Below are positions 47,127 through 55,419 of a DNA stretch of 64,000 nt, in pieces. The translations under genes and the position numbers were made by a program. Source of the stretch: Mycobacterium sp. IS-1742. GTDB lineage: Bacteria; Actinomycetota; Actinomycetes; Mycobacteriales; Mycobacteriaceae. Position 1 is the stretch's first letter. Each line of letters starts with the position of its first letter. The notes beneath the pieces were generated by a model. It saw nothing but the letters and a program-made list of their open reading frames with translations, was not told the origin of the DNA and ran no database searches. Where the stretch lies: contig NZ_LQIV01000043.1 in NCBI RefSeq assembly GCF_001500125.1, positions 124,001 through 188,000 on the forward strand. The letters run 5' to 3'.

Positions 47127-49148
47127 CTACGCGGTCCTGGGCGGCACCGGCACGGACACCTCGCGGTACCGGGTCGCGCGGTTGGCATCCGGCTGGTCGA
47201 AGTAGACGTCTCGCAGAACCCAGGTCGTGTTCCCCATCGTGACGGTGAAGTCCCCGGTGTAGCGGGTCACCGGATGCTCGGCGTAGAGCTGCTTCTGCGT
47301 CCACGGCGGGACGGTCATCTCGATCTTCCGGCTCACCTTGAGGCTCTCGGTCCACTCTTGTGAGTACTTGGTGCTGAGTTCGACCGAGACGATCTTCTTG
47401 ATGTTGAGTCCGGCGGAGGCTCCGACCTCGACGCTCTGCGAACTGCTGTTCACCGACTCGATCGTCTCCGACAGTTTGGCCGCACTTTCCTGAGTCGTGT
47501 AGTCCCAGATCAGACGGTCCTTGGCGTAGGTGGACGCCTGCTTTTTGGAGACGAAGGAACATGTCGCGATACGGCCGCCGGCGCAGAGCCGATTCAGCAC
47601 CTCGGCCTGGGCCTGCCCCTGGCCCGACGGGATGTCGACCGTGGTGCCTGCGACGTCCAGGAGCACCACCTCCTGGTTCCAGTCCGTCCACTGGGGCGGG
47701 GTGCACTGCGCGCCGCCGTCCGGGGCGCACGAGGTCTTGGGATTGGCCACACCGTCGACGCCGAGGTGGATGTCCCACTTCAGTCCGTTCGCGCTCACAT
47801 ACGTCGGGTTGGCCTGGCCGAACCCGAGGAAGTAGTAGACCACCTCGAAGTGGTGCGTCTCGCCGGGTTGCAGGACCGCGGCGACCGGCGGCGCCAGTGT
47901 CACCTGGCCGATGCCATGCTCCCGGTACTTCTCCAGGGTGACCGGCTTGCTGCTGGCGTTGACGACGTGGAACCGCACGGTCACGATGGGGCCACCGCCG
48001 AAGCCGGGTTGAGGCGGAACCTCGACGGCGACACGCATCGCCGATCCGGGCTCGGCGCCGGTCAGCCGGTCGAGGATCGAGCGCATCGTGATGCCGCGGT
48101 CGACGACGCGGACGGTGAAGGCGTCGTCGTACCCCTCGAAGCGCACGGTGCCCGGCACGTCGTCGTGAGGCCGGTAGATGTATGTGCCGTCCGGATGGAT
48201 CGTGACCTGGCCATAGGTGGGTTGTTTGACCACGATGTAGCGCAGGCGGTCGTTCTCGGCGTCGACCACGTTGAGCGTGCCGATCACCACGCCGCTCTCC
48301 GGGGCCGCGACGATCTGGCGGGGATCGACGACGGGCGCGTCGTTGAAGAAGAACCGGTCGATCTCCCGGCGCACCGCCTCCAGCGCACCGATCAGAACCG
48401 AGGGCCAGGTCGGTGCGATGGGGCCGTACGACAACGACGGCGGAAGGGCGAGGCCGACCATCGCCAGCAGCCGGGATACGACACCCCGGGCGGTCGGAGC
48501 GCTTGGCGCTACGAAGGTCGCCGCCACCGACTGGCCCGCCGCAGAGGGCGCCGACGTCTCGGGAGCTGTCTGCGGGACCACCGTCTCGGCGCTCGGCGGC
48601 GGGTCGGCGGCCTCCGTGGTCGGCGTCAGTTCTGTTGTGGGAGGCGAGATGTCGTCGTCATCGACGAGCGGTGCGGCCACCGGCGCAACGTCGTTCACCT
48701 CGGCGCTGCGCTGCTCGATCCCGTCACGCGGTTGCTCGGCCGGCGGTTGCGCTGCGGGCTGCTCGTTCCCCTCCAGGACCGGAGTGTCGCCGTCGGTGGA
48801 CTCGATGTCGTCGTCCGTGGGCTCCAACACGACGTCGGAATCGGGTTCCTGCCCTTCCGGGAGATCGATCTCGTCGGGGAGATCCTCCTCGTCCGGGCCT
48901 TCCTCGGCGGTGTCGTCGGCGGTGTCCTCCGCGTTGTCCTCATCGGCCTGCGACTCCGCGCCGTCCTGCGCCGGTGACGACGGTTCCGCCTTCTCCGCCG
49001 GCGAATCGCCCGTCGAGACGGTCGTCTCCGCGCCCTCGCCCGTCGCCGCGGTCGCCGTGGCCATCCCTCCGGTGGAGGCCACCGCGACGCCCAGCCCGAT
49101 CGAGAAGAGCAACGCGCTCACCCGTGACGCATGATTCGCTGACGGCAT
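47127..49148 (-). CDS. Secreted multidomain protein with aerolysin-like C-terminus
   Basis: A 673-residue exported protein. Order: signal peptide (to about residue 35), an acidic low-complexity region rich in Asp/Glu/Pro (about 40-210), a bacterial cadherin/Ig-like domain (NDRLRYIVVKQPTYGQVTIHPDGTYIY, about 290-335), a beta-rich domain (TVRFHVVNASSKPVTLEK onward), and a last part of about 150 residues with alternating Ser/Thr strands (LSETIESVNSSSQSVEVGAS, VSVELSTKYSQEWTESLK, KIEMTVPPWTQKQLY). That pattern is typical of aerolysin/ETX-MTX2 pore-forming folds, but the assignment is mine by eye. ATG at 49148 has AAGGAGG 4 nt upstream. Function unknown; a host- or competitor-facing role is possible. 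Confidence 0.65.
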   Translation of the reverse strand: MPSANHASRVSALLFSIGLGVAVASTGGMATATAATGEGAETTVSTGDSPAEKAEPSSPAQDGAESQADEDNAEDTADDTAEEGPDEEDLPDEIDLPEGQEPDSDVVLEPTDDDIESTDGDTPVLEGNEQPAAQPPAEQPRDGIEQRSAEVNDVAPVAAPLVDDDDISPPTTELTPTTEAADPPPSAETVVPQTAPETSAPSAAGQSVAATFVAPSAPTARGVVSRLLAMVGLALPPSLSYGPIAPTWPSVLIGALEAVRREIDRFFFNDAPVVDPRQIVAAPESGVVIGTLNVVDAENDRLRYIVVKQPTYGQVTIHPDGTYIYRPHDDVPGTVRFEGYDDAFTVRVVDRGITMRSILDRLTGAEPGSAMRVAVEVPPQPGFGGGPIVTVRFHVVNASSKPVTLEKYREHGIGQVTLAPPVAAVLQPGETHHFEVVYYFLGFGQANPTYVSANGLKWDIHLGVDGVANPKTSCAPDGGAQCTPPQWTDWNQEVVLLDVAGTTVDIPSGQGQAQAEVLNRLCAGGRIATCSFVSKKQASTYAKDRLIWDYTTQESAAKLSETIESVNSSSQSVEVGASAGLNIKKIVSVELSTKYSQEWTESLKVSRKIEMTVPPWTQKQLYAEHPVTRYTGDFTVTMGNTTWVLRDVYFDQPDANRATRYREVSVPVPPRTA

Positions 49149-49307
49149 CCGGCCTCCTTGCCCATGGAAATACAGCACGCCGAGCTTGGCATGGAGATCC
49201 GGTAGCTGTCTACCATTCCGTCAATTTGCTGAAAGTCGCCTCCCTCTTTGTGTTAGAAACGGACTTCGACACAGTTTCCCTCTCGCCTACGACGTCTGAT
49301 TGTGCCC

Positions 49308-49332
49308 GGCACCGTGTTCCTCGGTCGGTGCC
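49308..49332 (-). terminator. Hairpin after the sulfonate-transporter operon
   Basis: GGCACCG (49308-49314) pairs with CGGTGCC (49326-49332), loop 11 nt, 52 nt downstream of the ATPase stop on the minus strand. Modest stem; no T-tract. Confidence 0.4.
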
Positions 49333-49384
49333 GTGCGCTCAGCGATACCGACGTGCGTTGCTGGTTCCCCGGGAGCGTTCGCGG

Positions 49385-50161
49385 CTACGCCGCTGTGGCC
49401 GCCGCGGCCGCCTTGACGGCGCGTCCCACCTCGGCGCGCAACTCCGCGTACTCCGGCGAACGCCGCAGTTCGTCGGGATCGACGCCGGTGCGCGGCAGGT
49501 CGACGGGTAGGTCGAGCGCCACCCGGCCCGGCCTGCGCGTGAGCACCACGATCCGCGATCCGAGGAACGCCGCCTCGTCGGCACTGTGCGTGACGAACAC
49601 CGTGGTGCGGGCCGACTCCGCGCTGACCTGCCGCACGTCCTCCTGCAACCGTTCCCGGGTGAGCGCATCGAGCGCGGCGAACGGTTCGTCGAGCAAGAAC
49701 AGCGGCGTCTCCGCCGCCAGCGCCCGTGCGATCGCGACCCGCTGCTGCTGCCCCCCGCTGATCTCCCAGACCCGCCGGTCGGCGGTGCCCTCGAGACCGA
49801 CCCGCTCCAGCAACTGCTGCCGCCGCTCGGCCCGCCGCTCGCGCGGCACCCGCGCGTACTTCAGTGCGAGGTCGACGTTGCCGCCGACCGTGCGCCACGG
49901 AAAGAGCCGGGGCTGCTGGAACACCACACCCGCCGTCACACCCGGGGTGGGCGGTACGCCCGCCACCGCCACCGTTCCCTCGGTGGGTGTCTCGAACCCG
50001 GCGAGCAGTCGCAGCAGCGTGCTCTTCCCGCACCCGGAAGCGCCGACCAGGACGAGGAACGCCCCGGGTTCGACCGTCAGGTCGACGGGCCCGACCGCGG
50101 TGACGTCCCCGTAGCGGTGTTCGACACCGCTGATCCGGACGCCGTCACTGCGTGATGGCAC
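49385..50161 (-). CDS. ABC transporter ATPase, taurine/sulfonate type
   Basis: A 258-residue ABC ATPase. Walker A GASGCGKST, Q-loop VVFQQPRLFPWRTV, signature SGGQQQRVAIARAL, Walker B LFLLDEPFAALD and the H-loop TVFVTHSADEA are all intact; the FPW after the Q-loop is typical of TauB/SsuB/nitrate transporters. GTG at 50161 overlaps the binding-protein gene by 17 nt. It completes a three-gene importer (permease, binding protein, ATPase in transcript order). Confidence 0.9.
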   Translation of the reverse strand: MPSRSDGVRISGVEHRYGDVTAVGPVDLTVEPGAFLVLVGASGCGKSTLLRLLAGFETPTEGTVAVAGVPPTPGVTAGVVFQQPRLFPWRTVGGNVDLALKYARVPRERRAERRQQLLERVGLEGTADRRVWEISGGQQQRVAIARALAAETPLFLLDEPFAALDALTRERLQEDVRQVSAESARTTVFVTHSADEAAFLGSRIVVLTRRPGRVALDLPVDLPRTGVDPDELRRSPEYAELRAEVGRAVKAAAAATAA

Positions 50162-51170
50162 CGGGCAGACCCTTGGCGTAGATCGCATCCTGGAAGGTCT
50201 TCAACGGTGCGGCAGAGGGGATCTGCTTCTGCTCGGCGAGGAACTGCGAGGCGCTCTCCAGATTCGCCGCGAGGTTGCCCGGCGCGCCCTCGGAGCCCAG
50301 CCACTCCGCCGAGGCCACCTCGGCCGGGGTCAGGTACACGCCCTGCTCGAGTTGGCCGGCGACCTCGTCGGGGCGCAGTCCGATCTCGGCCGCGATGGCC
50401 TCGGCCGCGGCGTCGGGATCGTTCTTGATGACCTCGAGCGCGCGGGCCTGCTGCTGACGCCAGACGTCGACCACATCCGGGTGGGCGCCGGCGAATGCGT
50501 CGGAGACCACCCCGAGGTCCAGCGTGGGCTTGCCGTCACGGGCCAGCTGGCGGCTGGTGATCAGATCCCTGCCGTTGCGGCGCAGCTGGTCCAGGGTCGG
50601 CAGCCAGGAGTACCCGGCGTCGATGTCGCCGCGGTCGAACGCCGCGAGGATGGCCTGCGGTTGCAGGTCGACGAGCGCAACGTCCCTGGGCGACAACCCG
50701 TTCCGGTCCAGAGCGGCGAGCAGGCTGTAGTGCGCGGTGGAGGCGAACGGCGTGCCGACCCGCTTACCCCGCAGGTCGGCGATCGTGTTGACACCGCTGC
50801 CGTTTCGCGCCACCAGCGCCTCGTTGTCGCCGGCGACGTCGAGGACGAACGCCACCTTGTAGGGGATGTTCAGCGGCGCCGAGAGCCCGCGCGCCACCGG
50901 GCTCGAGCCCAACGCGCCGAAGTCGACCTCCTCGGCGATGAACGCGGTGTTGACGTCGGCGCCGGAGTCGAACTTCGTCCACGTGACGGTGTAGTCGGGC
51001 AGCGCTTCTTCGAGCCAGCCGTTGTTCTTCACGATCAGATCGCCACTCGGAAAGCTCTGATACGCAATGCGAATCGTCTGCTTCTGGGAGTCCTGACCGG
51101 ACTTGTCGACCGAGCAGCCGGCCAGCGCCAGCATCGCGACCGCCACGGCGGCAAGGGCTTTGAGTCTCAT
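50145..51170 (-). CDS. ABC substrate-binding lipoprotein, taurine/sulfonate type
   Basis: A 341-residue SBP with lipobox LALAGC (Cys at residue 19). The fold is of the NMT1/TauA/SsuA class: TIRIAYQSFPSGDLIVKNNGWLEEAL at the N-terminus, VDFGALGSSPVARGL and LVARNGSGVNTIADLRGKRVGTPFAST in the first lobe, and VDLQPQAILAAFDRGDIDAGYSWLP in the second. Taurine or another alkanesulfonate is the best guess; nitrate- or thiamine-precursor-type ligands are less likely given the cysteine leader. ATG at 51170 follows the permease stop by 7 nt. Confidence 0.87.
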   Translation of the reverse strand: MRLKALAAVAVAMLALAGCSVDKSGQDSQKQTIRIAYQSFPSGDLIVKNNGWLEEALPDYTVTWTKFDSGADVNTAFIAEEVDFGALGSSPVARGLSAPLNIPYKVAFVLDVAGDNEALVARNGSGVNTIADLRGKRVGTPFASTAHYSLLAALDRNGLSPRDVALVDLQPQAILAAFDRGDIDAGYSWLPTLDQLRRNGRDLITSRQLARDGKPTLDLGVVSDAFAGAHPDVVDVWRQQQARALEVIKNDPDAAAEAIAAEIGLRPDEVAGQLEQGVYLTPAEVASAEWLGSEGAPGNLAANLESASQFLAEQKQIPSAAPLKTFQDAIYAKGLPGAITQ

Positions 51171-51177
51171 ATTCTTC

Positions 51178-52038
51178 CTAGACCTTTCCTCTCCAGGGGA
51201 CGGCGCGACGTTCGATCGTGCGCAGGAGACCGTCGATGACCAGGCCCGAGATGCCGATGGCGAAGATGCCCACCAGCACGACGGGGGTGTTGTTGTAGTT
51301 GCTGGCGTCCTTGACCAGCCCGCCGACGCCGGGCAACCCGTTGAACAGTTCGGCGGCGACCACCGACGAGTACGCCATCCCCACCGCGAGCCGGATGCCG
51401 GTGAACGTCTCCGGCAGCGCCGACGGCACCACGACGTCGCGGATCACCTCGGCGCGGGAGGCGCCCAGCGCTCGGGCGGCCTCGGTCAGCCCGACGGGGG
51501 CGGCGAGCACGGCCGCCGTCGTCGCGACCGCCGCCGGGGGCAGCGCCGCGAGCGCCAGCAGCGTGATCTTCGGCGCCTCGTCGATGCCCAGCCAGATGAC
51601 GAGCAGGAAGAAGTAGGCCAGCGGCGGCAGGGCGCGCAAGAAGGTCAACCACGGCTCCAGCACGCTGCGCACCCAGCTGACCGAACCCATGACCAGGCCG
51701 AGCAGCACCCCGAGCGCCACCCCGATGACCACCCCTGCCAGGACCCGGCGCAAGGTCATGTACAGGTGCTCGGCCAGTAGATAACCCCCGTAGCCGCGAA
51801 CCCCGTCGTGCGTGGTGGACACATCGATGAAGGCCTGCCACACGGCGGCCGGGTACGGCACGAAGGTCTGGTTCCAGACGCCGCTCGAGGCCGCGAGCTG
51901 CCACAGCCCGAAGAACACCGCCAGCGAGATCAGCGGCAGCGCAGCACGGGTGAGACGGGCCCCCCAGGGTCCGCGGGGCGGGGCGGCGGGCGAGTCGAGT
52001 TGAGATTCGTCCGGCGTGACATCGACGAAGACCGACAC
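51178..52038 (-). CDS. ABC permease, taurine/sulfonate type
   Basis: A 286-residue permease with about six helices. The EAA loop is clear: TEAARALGASRAEVIRDVVVPSALPETFTG. The N-terminus is soluble and Pro-rich. It is the first gene of the importer; the GTG start at 52038 is 40 nt after a 13-codon frame that ends His-Cys-Cys-Arg, which looks like a cysteine attenuator. There is only a weak ribosome site before the GTG, consistent with translation being tied to the leader. Confidence 0.88.
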   Translation of the reverse strand: MSVFVDVTPDESQLDSPAAPPRGPWGARLTRAALPLISLAVFFGLWQLAASSGVWNQTFVPYPAAVWQAFIDVSTTHDGVRGYGGYLLAEHLYMTLRRVLAGVVIGVALGVLLGLVMGSVSWVRSVLEPWLTFLRALPPLAYFFLLVIWLGIDEAPKITLLALAALPPAAVATTAAVLAAPVGLTEAARALGASRAEVIRDVVVPSALPETFTGIRLAVGMAYSSVVAAELFNGLPGVGGLVKDASNYNNTPVVLVGIFAIGISGLVIDGLLRTIERRAVPWRGKV

Positions 52039-52078
52039 TGTGGTGACTTTCTGTGGCTGAAGAGGGGGCGAAAAGGCT

Positions 52079-52120
52079 TCAGCGACAGCAGTGGTCGGAC
52101 AGCGCGCGGTTCACCGGCAT
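52079..52120 (-). CDS. Cys-Cys leader peptide (candidate cysteine-responsive attenuator)
   Basis: A 13-codon frame, MPVNRALSDHCCR, in the leader of a sulfonate importer. Two adjacent Cys codons (TGC TGT) sit two codons before the TGA stop. Poly-Cys short leader frames, often leaderless, are described as cysteine-responsive attenuators of sulfur genes in mycobacteria. If transcription starts at the internal GTG (52114) the peptide is VNRALSDHCCR, and TAGCAA lies just upstream at -10 distance. Ribosome stalling on the Cys codons when cysteine is scarce would then open expression of the importer downstream. Seen: the frame and its place. Inferred: the mechanism. Confidence 0.7.
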   Translation of the reverse strand: MPVNRALSDHCCR

Positions 52121-52169
52121 ATTGCTACCGGCAGCACCGGACAGCGAGAAGACTTGCGATCCGCGTGAT

Positions 52170-53729
52170 TTATTCGGGCTGGCTGCCGCGGGCGTCGAGG
52201 CGGCGCAGGACGCGGTCGACGATCGTCGGGTCGGTGCCCGATTCGGAGCGCGCCTCGACCACGGCCTCGCGGGCGGCCGCCAACATCTCGTCCTTGAGCG
52301 CGTTGACCGTCATCGCGTGGTCGGCGTGGGCGTCGTGGGATTCGGCGTCGGGCGGGGCGAATCCGACCGAGTGCCACATGCGTTCGGCATTGTCGCGCGC
52401 GTGTTCGATGACCTCCGGGTCGGCTTCCTCCCGCTCCTGGAGTTCGTCGAGCCGGGCGAAACCGGCCTCGCGGGCACGACGGATCAGCGCCTGTACCGCG
52501 TCGTCCTCCTCGTGGGGCGAGGCCCGCACCCCGAGCCTGCGGACGAGCGTCGGCAACGTCAGGCCCTGCAGCAGCAGGGTCACCACGATGACCACGAACG
52601 CGAAGAACACCAGGCGCTCGCGCTCGGGGAACTCCGGCGGCAGCGCGAGGACGGCGGCGAGTGTCACCACGCCACGCATCCCGGCCCAGGACGAGACGGC
52701 CATCTCCCGCCACCCGATCGGCTCCGCCACATACGACTTGCGCCGGTGGAGCCGCTCGTCGATGGTCGCCACCGGGAAGATCCACAGGAACCGCACGACG
52801 ATCACCACCAGTGTGATGACCAGTCCCTGGACGACCAGCTCCTGCAGCGGCGCGTCGATGCTGTCGGCGACGGCGCGCATCTGCAGGCCGACGAAGGCGA
52901 ATGCGGAGCCGGTCAACAGCAGTTCGACGATCTCCCATGTCGTTCCGGTGGCCAGCCGGGTCTGCGACGACTGGGTGTCGCCGTAGCGGCTCATCGCCAG
53001 CGCCACGGTCACCACGGCAAGTACGCCGCTGCCGTGCACGGCGTCGGCCGCCGCGTAGGCCGCGAACGGGACGACCAGGACGAGCCCGCTGCCCGCCGGG
53101 TGCGGTGGCAGCTTGTTGATCAACCAGCGGGTGGCGAAGGCGATGGCCAGGCCGACCAGCACCCCGAGGACGACGGCGAGCCCGAGTGCCTCACCCGCCC
53201 CCCAGGCGGAGAACGCGCCCGTCATCGTGCCTGCGACCGCCACCTCGTAGAGCACCAGGGAGGTCGCGTCGTTGGACAGCCCCTCCCCCTCAAGGATGGT
53301 GCGCAACCGCCGCGGAATGCCCAGCTTCTGGGCCACCGCGGTGGCGGCCACGGCGTCCGGCGGGGCGACCGCCGCGCCGAGCGCGATCGCGGCGATCAGC
53401 GGGACGGTCGGCACCAGCGCGTGCAGCGTCGCGCCGACGGCGACGGCGGTGACGCCGACCAGCGCGACGGCCAGCAGCGTGATGGGGCGCCGGTTGTCGA
53501 GGAACTCCCGCCAGGACGTGCGTCGGGCGGCGGCGAACAGCAGCGGGGGCAGCACCAGCGGAAGGATCAGCTCGGGATTCGGGGTGAGCACCGGCACCCC
53601 CGGGATGAACGCCAGCGCCAACCCGACCGCCAATAGGACGGCCGGATACGGCACGGACAGGCGCTGTGCCACGGGGGCGAGGACGACGGTCGCCGCCAGC
53701 AGCGCCAGGCACAGGGTGAGAGCGGCCAA
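52170..53729 (-). CDS. Na+/H+ antiporter, CPA1 (NhaP/YjcE) type
   Basis: A 519-residue protein with 12 or so helices followed by a charged C-terminal tail of about 120 residues. The CPA1 core motif is present as AIALGAAVAPPDAVAATAVAQKLG, then GEGLSNDATSLVLYEVAVA with the conserved Asn-Asp pair for ion exchange. The tail with EREEADPEVIEHARDNAERMW is of the regulatory type. The likely start is TTG at 53729, with GGAAGGA 9-11 nt upstream. It is divergent from an SDR gene, and the sulfonate leader begins about 50 nt after its stop. Confidence 0.88.
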   Translation of the reverse strand: MAALTLCLALLAATVVLAPVAQRLSVPYPAVLLAVGLALAFIPGVPVLTPNPELILPLVLPPLLFAAARRTSWREFLDNRRPITLLAVALVGVTAVAVGATLHALVPTVPLIAAIALGAAVAPPDAVAATAVAQKLGIPRRLRTILEGEGLSNDATSLVLYEVAVAGTMTGAFSAWGAGEALGLAVVLGVLVGLAIAFATRWLINKLPPHPAGSGLVLVVPFAAYAAADAVHGSGVLAVVTVALAMSRYGDTQSSQTRLATGTTWEIVELLLTGSAFAFVGLQMRAVADSIDAPLQELVVQGLVITLVVIVVRFLWIFPVATIDERLHRRKSYVAEPIGWREMAVSSWAGMRGVVTLAAVLALPPEFPERERLVFFAFVVIVVTLLLQGLTLPTLVRRLGVRASPHEEDDAVQALIRRAREAGFARLDELQEREEADPEVIEHARDNAERMWHSVGFAPPDAESHDAHADHAMTVNALKDEMLAAAREAVVEARSESGTDPTIVDRVLRRLDARGSQPE

Positions 53730-53814
53730 GCGGGTGATCCTTCCGGGGGAACGGACGAGAACTTGTACCCGCTCCGGCCCCGCCGCACCCAGGAATGGCC
53801 GGTGACATAAGCTG

Positions 53815-53865
53815 CCTTACCGTTACCTTATCTTTCCCTTAACTTCCTTAATTCGGGTGTACGGT
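53815..53865 (+). promoter_or_regulatory. Four phased CCTTA repeats and -10 box before the SDR gene
   Basis: CCTTA (TAAGG on the other strand) occurs at 53815, 53826, 53837 and 53846, that is at 11, 11 and 9-nt steps, in an AT-rich patch. TACGGT at 53860-53865 fits a -10 box, so the repeats cover the -35 region. Phased direct repeats of this kind are typical of oligomeric activator sites. Confidence 0.5.
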
Positions 53866-53899
53866 GGCATGCATCGTCCGGTCGAGGAAGGAGCCAGAC

Positions 53900-54586
53900 A
53901 TGCACCATGGACCCGAACGGATCGTCCTGATCACGGGCGCCTCGGGGGGCGTCGGCGCCGAGGTCGCGCGGCACCTCGCCGGCCCCGACACCCACGTCGT
54001 CGTCCACTACCGCGAGAACTTCAGCGGCGCGGACGCGGTGGCGGACGCGATCCGCCAGGCGGGCGGTCACGCGTCCACGCTGGCCGCGGACATCTCCGAC
54101 GAAGCGGAGGCGGCGACGCTGATGAATTCCGTCGCGGCGCGGTTCGGACGTCTCGACGCACTGGTCCTCAACACCGCGAGCCGACCGGAACTCGGCGCCG
54201 ACCCCCGGTACGCCATGCGACTCAACCGGGATGCGCAGCGTCGTCTCGCGCAACTGGCCGTGCCCCTGATGCCGGTGGGCGGCCGCATCGTGTTCGTCAC
54301 CAGCCATCAGGCGCACTTCTTCCCGAACAAGGCCGTGCCGAAGGGTTATGTGGCCGTCGCCGCGAGCAAGCGCGCCGGGGAGACCGCCCTGTACGGGATG
54401 CGTACGGTCCTCGCCCACGCCGGCGTCCACCTCACCGTGGTCTCCGGAGACCGGGTCGACGGTCCGACCATGCGCCCGCTGCCGACGGCCGACGAGTTCG
54501 CCGAGGCGATCGTCACGGCGACCACGACGCCGCACCCGCCGAGCATCGCCTACGTCGGCCGGGCCGACTATCTGATGACCGCCTGA
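53900..54586 (+). CDS. SDR-fold protein lacking the usual catalytic Tyr
   Basis: A 228-residue Rossmann protein with cofactor motif TGASGGVG and the fourth-strand LNTAS in place of NNAG. The segment that should read Tyr-xxx-Lys reads VAASK, with Val where the Tyr belongs, so normal oxidoreductase chemistry is doubtful. The last strand YVGRADYLMTA also departs from the norm. Start ATG at 53900 has GGAAGGAG 7-10 nt upstream. It may be a sensor-like or binding-only SDR. It overlaps the convergent glycosyltransferase by 19 nt. Four phased repeats precede it. Confidence 0.75.
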   Translation: MHHGPERIVLITGASGGVGAEVARHLAGPDTHVVVHYRENFSGADAVADAIRQAGGHASTLAADISDEAEAATLMNSVAARFGRLDALVLNTASRPELGADPRYAMRLNRDAQRRLAQLAVPLMPVGGRIVFVTSHQAHFFPNKAVPKGYVAVAASKRAGETALYGMRTVLAHAGVHLTVVSGDRVDGPTMRPLPTADEFAEAIVTATTTPHPPSIAYVGRADYLMTA

Positions 54587-55419
54587 CCGCCCGCGGTCAC
54601 CTCGATCTCTTCGCCACGACGGGAGATCAGCCCGTCGCGTTCGAAGGCGTCGAGCCAGCCCGGCATCGGCCATCGGTTCCAGCGGCGCCGGAAGATCCTG
54701 GCGTTCGCGACGATCTGGTGAAGGTGCTCGACCGGCGGATCCGACACCGGATGATGCTGGTGGTAGGCGTGCGCGCCGCCCACCCAGACGAGCGGGACAC
54801 CGTGCTCGCGCGCGACGGCGCCGAAGTCGGTGTCCTCGCCGCCGTAGCCGGTGTACGCCTCGCAGAAACCGCCCAGGACCCGCCACGTCCGCGCGGTGAC
54901 CGCGAAGGACAGCGACCAGAACAGGTCGTGGTCGTCGGCGGTGACGAGCCGGCCGGCGGGGGGATCGGGGCGCGCCGGGTGCGGTGCGGTCATGGTGTCG
55001 AGGGCGTCGATCGGGTAGCCGGCCGGCGGTGGCGGCGGCAGGTAGGTGACCGGTCCGCTGAACAGCGCGACGGATTCGGTCTCCGCGCACGCCCGGACGT
55101 ACCGGCCGACCAGCTCGTCGCCGGGTATGCAGTCGACGTCGAGGAAGATCAGCACGTCCGCGCCGCGCCGCAACGCGTGCTCGGCGCCCGTGTTCCGCGC
55201 CCGCGCCAGGGGTAGGCCGGAGAATGGCCCCGACGCCGCCGGGCAGTCGACGACCTCCACCGCGCCGCCCGCCGCGCCGGCGATCCCGGGGTCGTCCATC
55301 GCCACCACCACACGCAGGTCCGGCCGCACCCGCGAGCGGTCGAATCCGGCGCTCTGCCGACGGAGGTGCTCGTGGCGGCCGTGCGCGACCGTCACCACGG
55401 CGACCCCCGGGCGGCTCAC
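54568..55419 (-). CDS. Family 2 glycosyltransferase
   Basis: A 283-residue GT-A fold enzyme. The N-terminal VAVVTVAHGRHEHLRRQ, the DVD-type metal motif in DVLIFLDVDCIPGDELV, and the acceptor/base region GGFCEAYTGYGGEDTDFG (an ED motif) are those of GT2 enzymes such as chondroitin- or galactosyltransferase-like proteins. GTG at 55419 overlaps the upstream stop by 4 nt. It is the last of four chained genes of a glycan cluster. Donor and acceptor unknown. No membrane helix. Confidence 0.87.
   Translation of the reverse strand: MSRPGVAVVTVAHGRHEHLRRQSAGFDRSRVRPDLRVVVAMDDPGIAGAAGGAVEVVDCPAASGPFSGLPLARARNTGAEHALRRGADVLIFLDVDCIPGDELVGRYVRACAETESVALFSGPVTYLPPPPPAGYPIDALDTMTAPHPARPDPPAGRLVTADDHDLFWSLSFAVTARTWRVLGGFCEAYTGYGGEDTDFGAVAREHGVPLVWVGGAHAYHQHHPVSDPPVEHLHQIVANARIFRRRWNRWPMPGWLDAFERDGLISRRGEEIEVTAGGQAVIR

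Noticed and set aside
53811-53850. IdeR (iron) box before the SDR gene
   Set aside because: The TTACC and CCTTA motifs are direct repeats, not the inverted TTAGGTTAGSCTAACCTAA layout.
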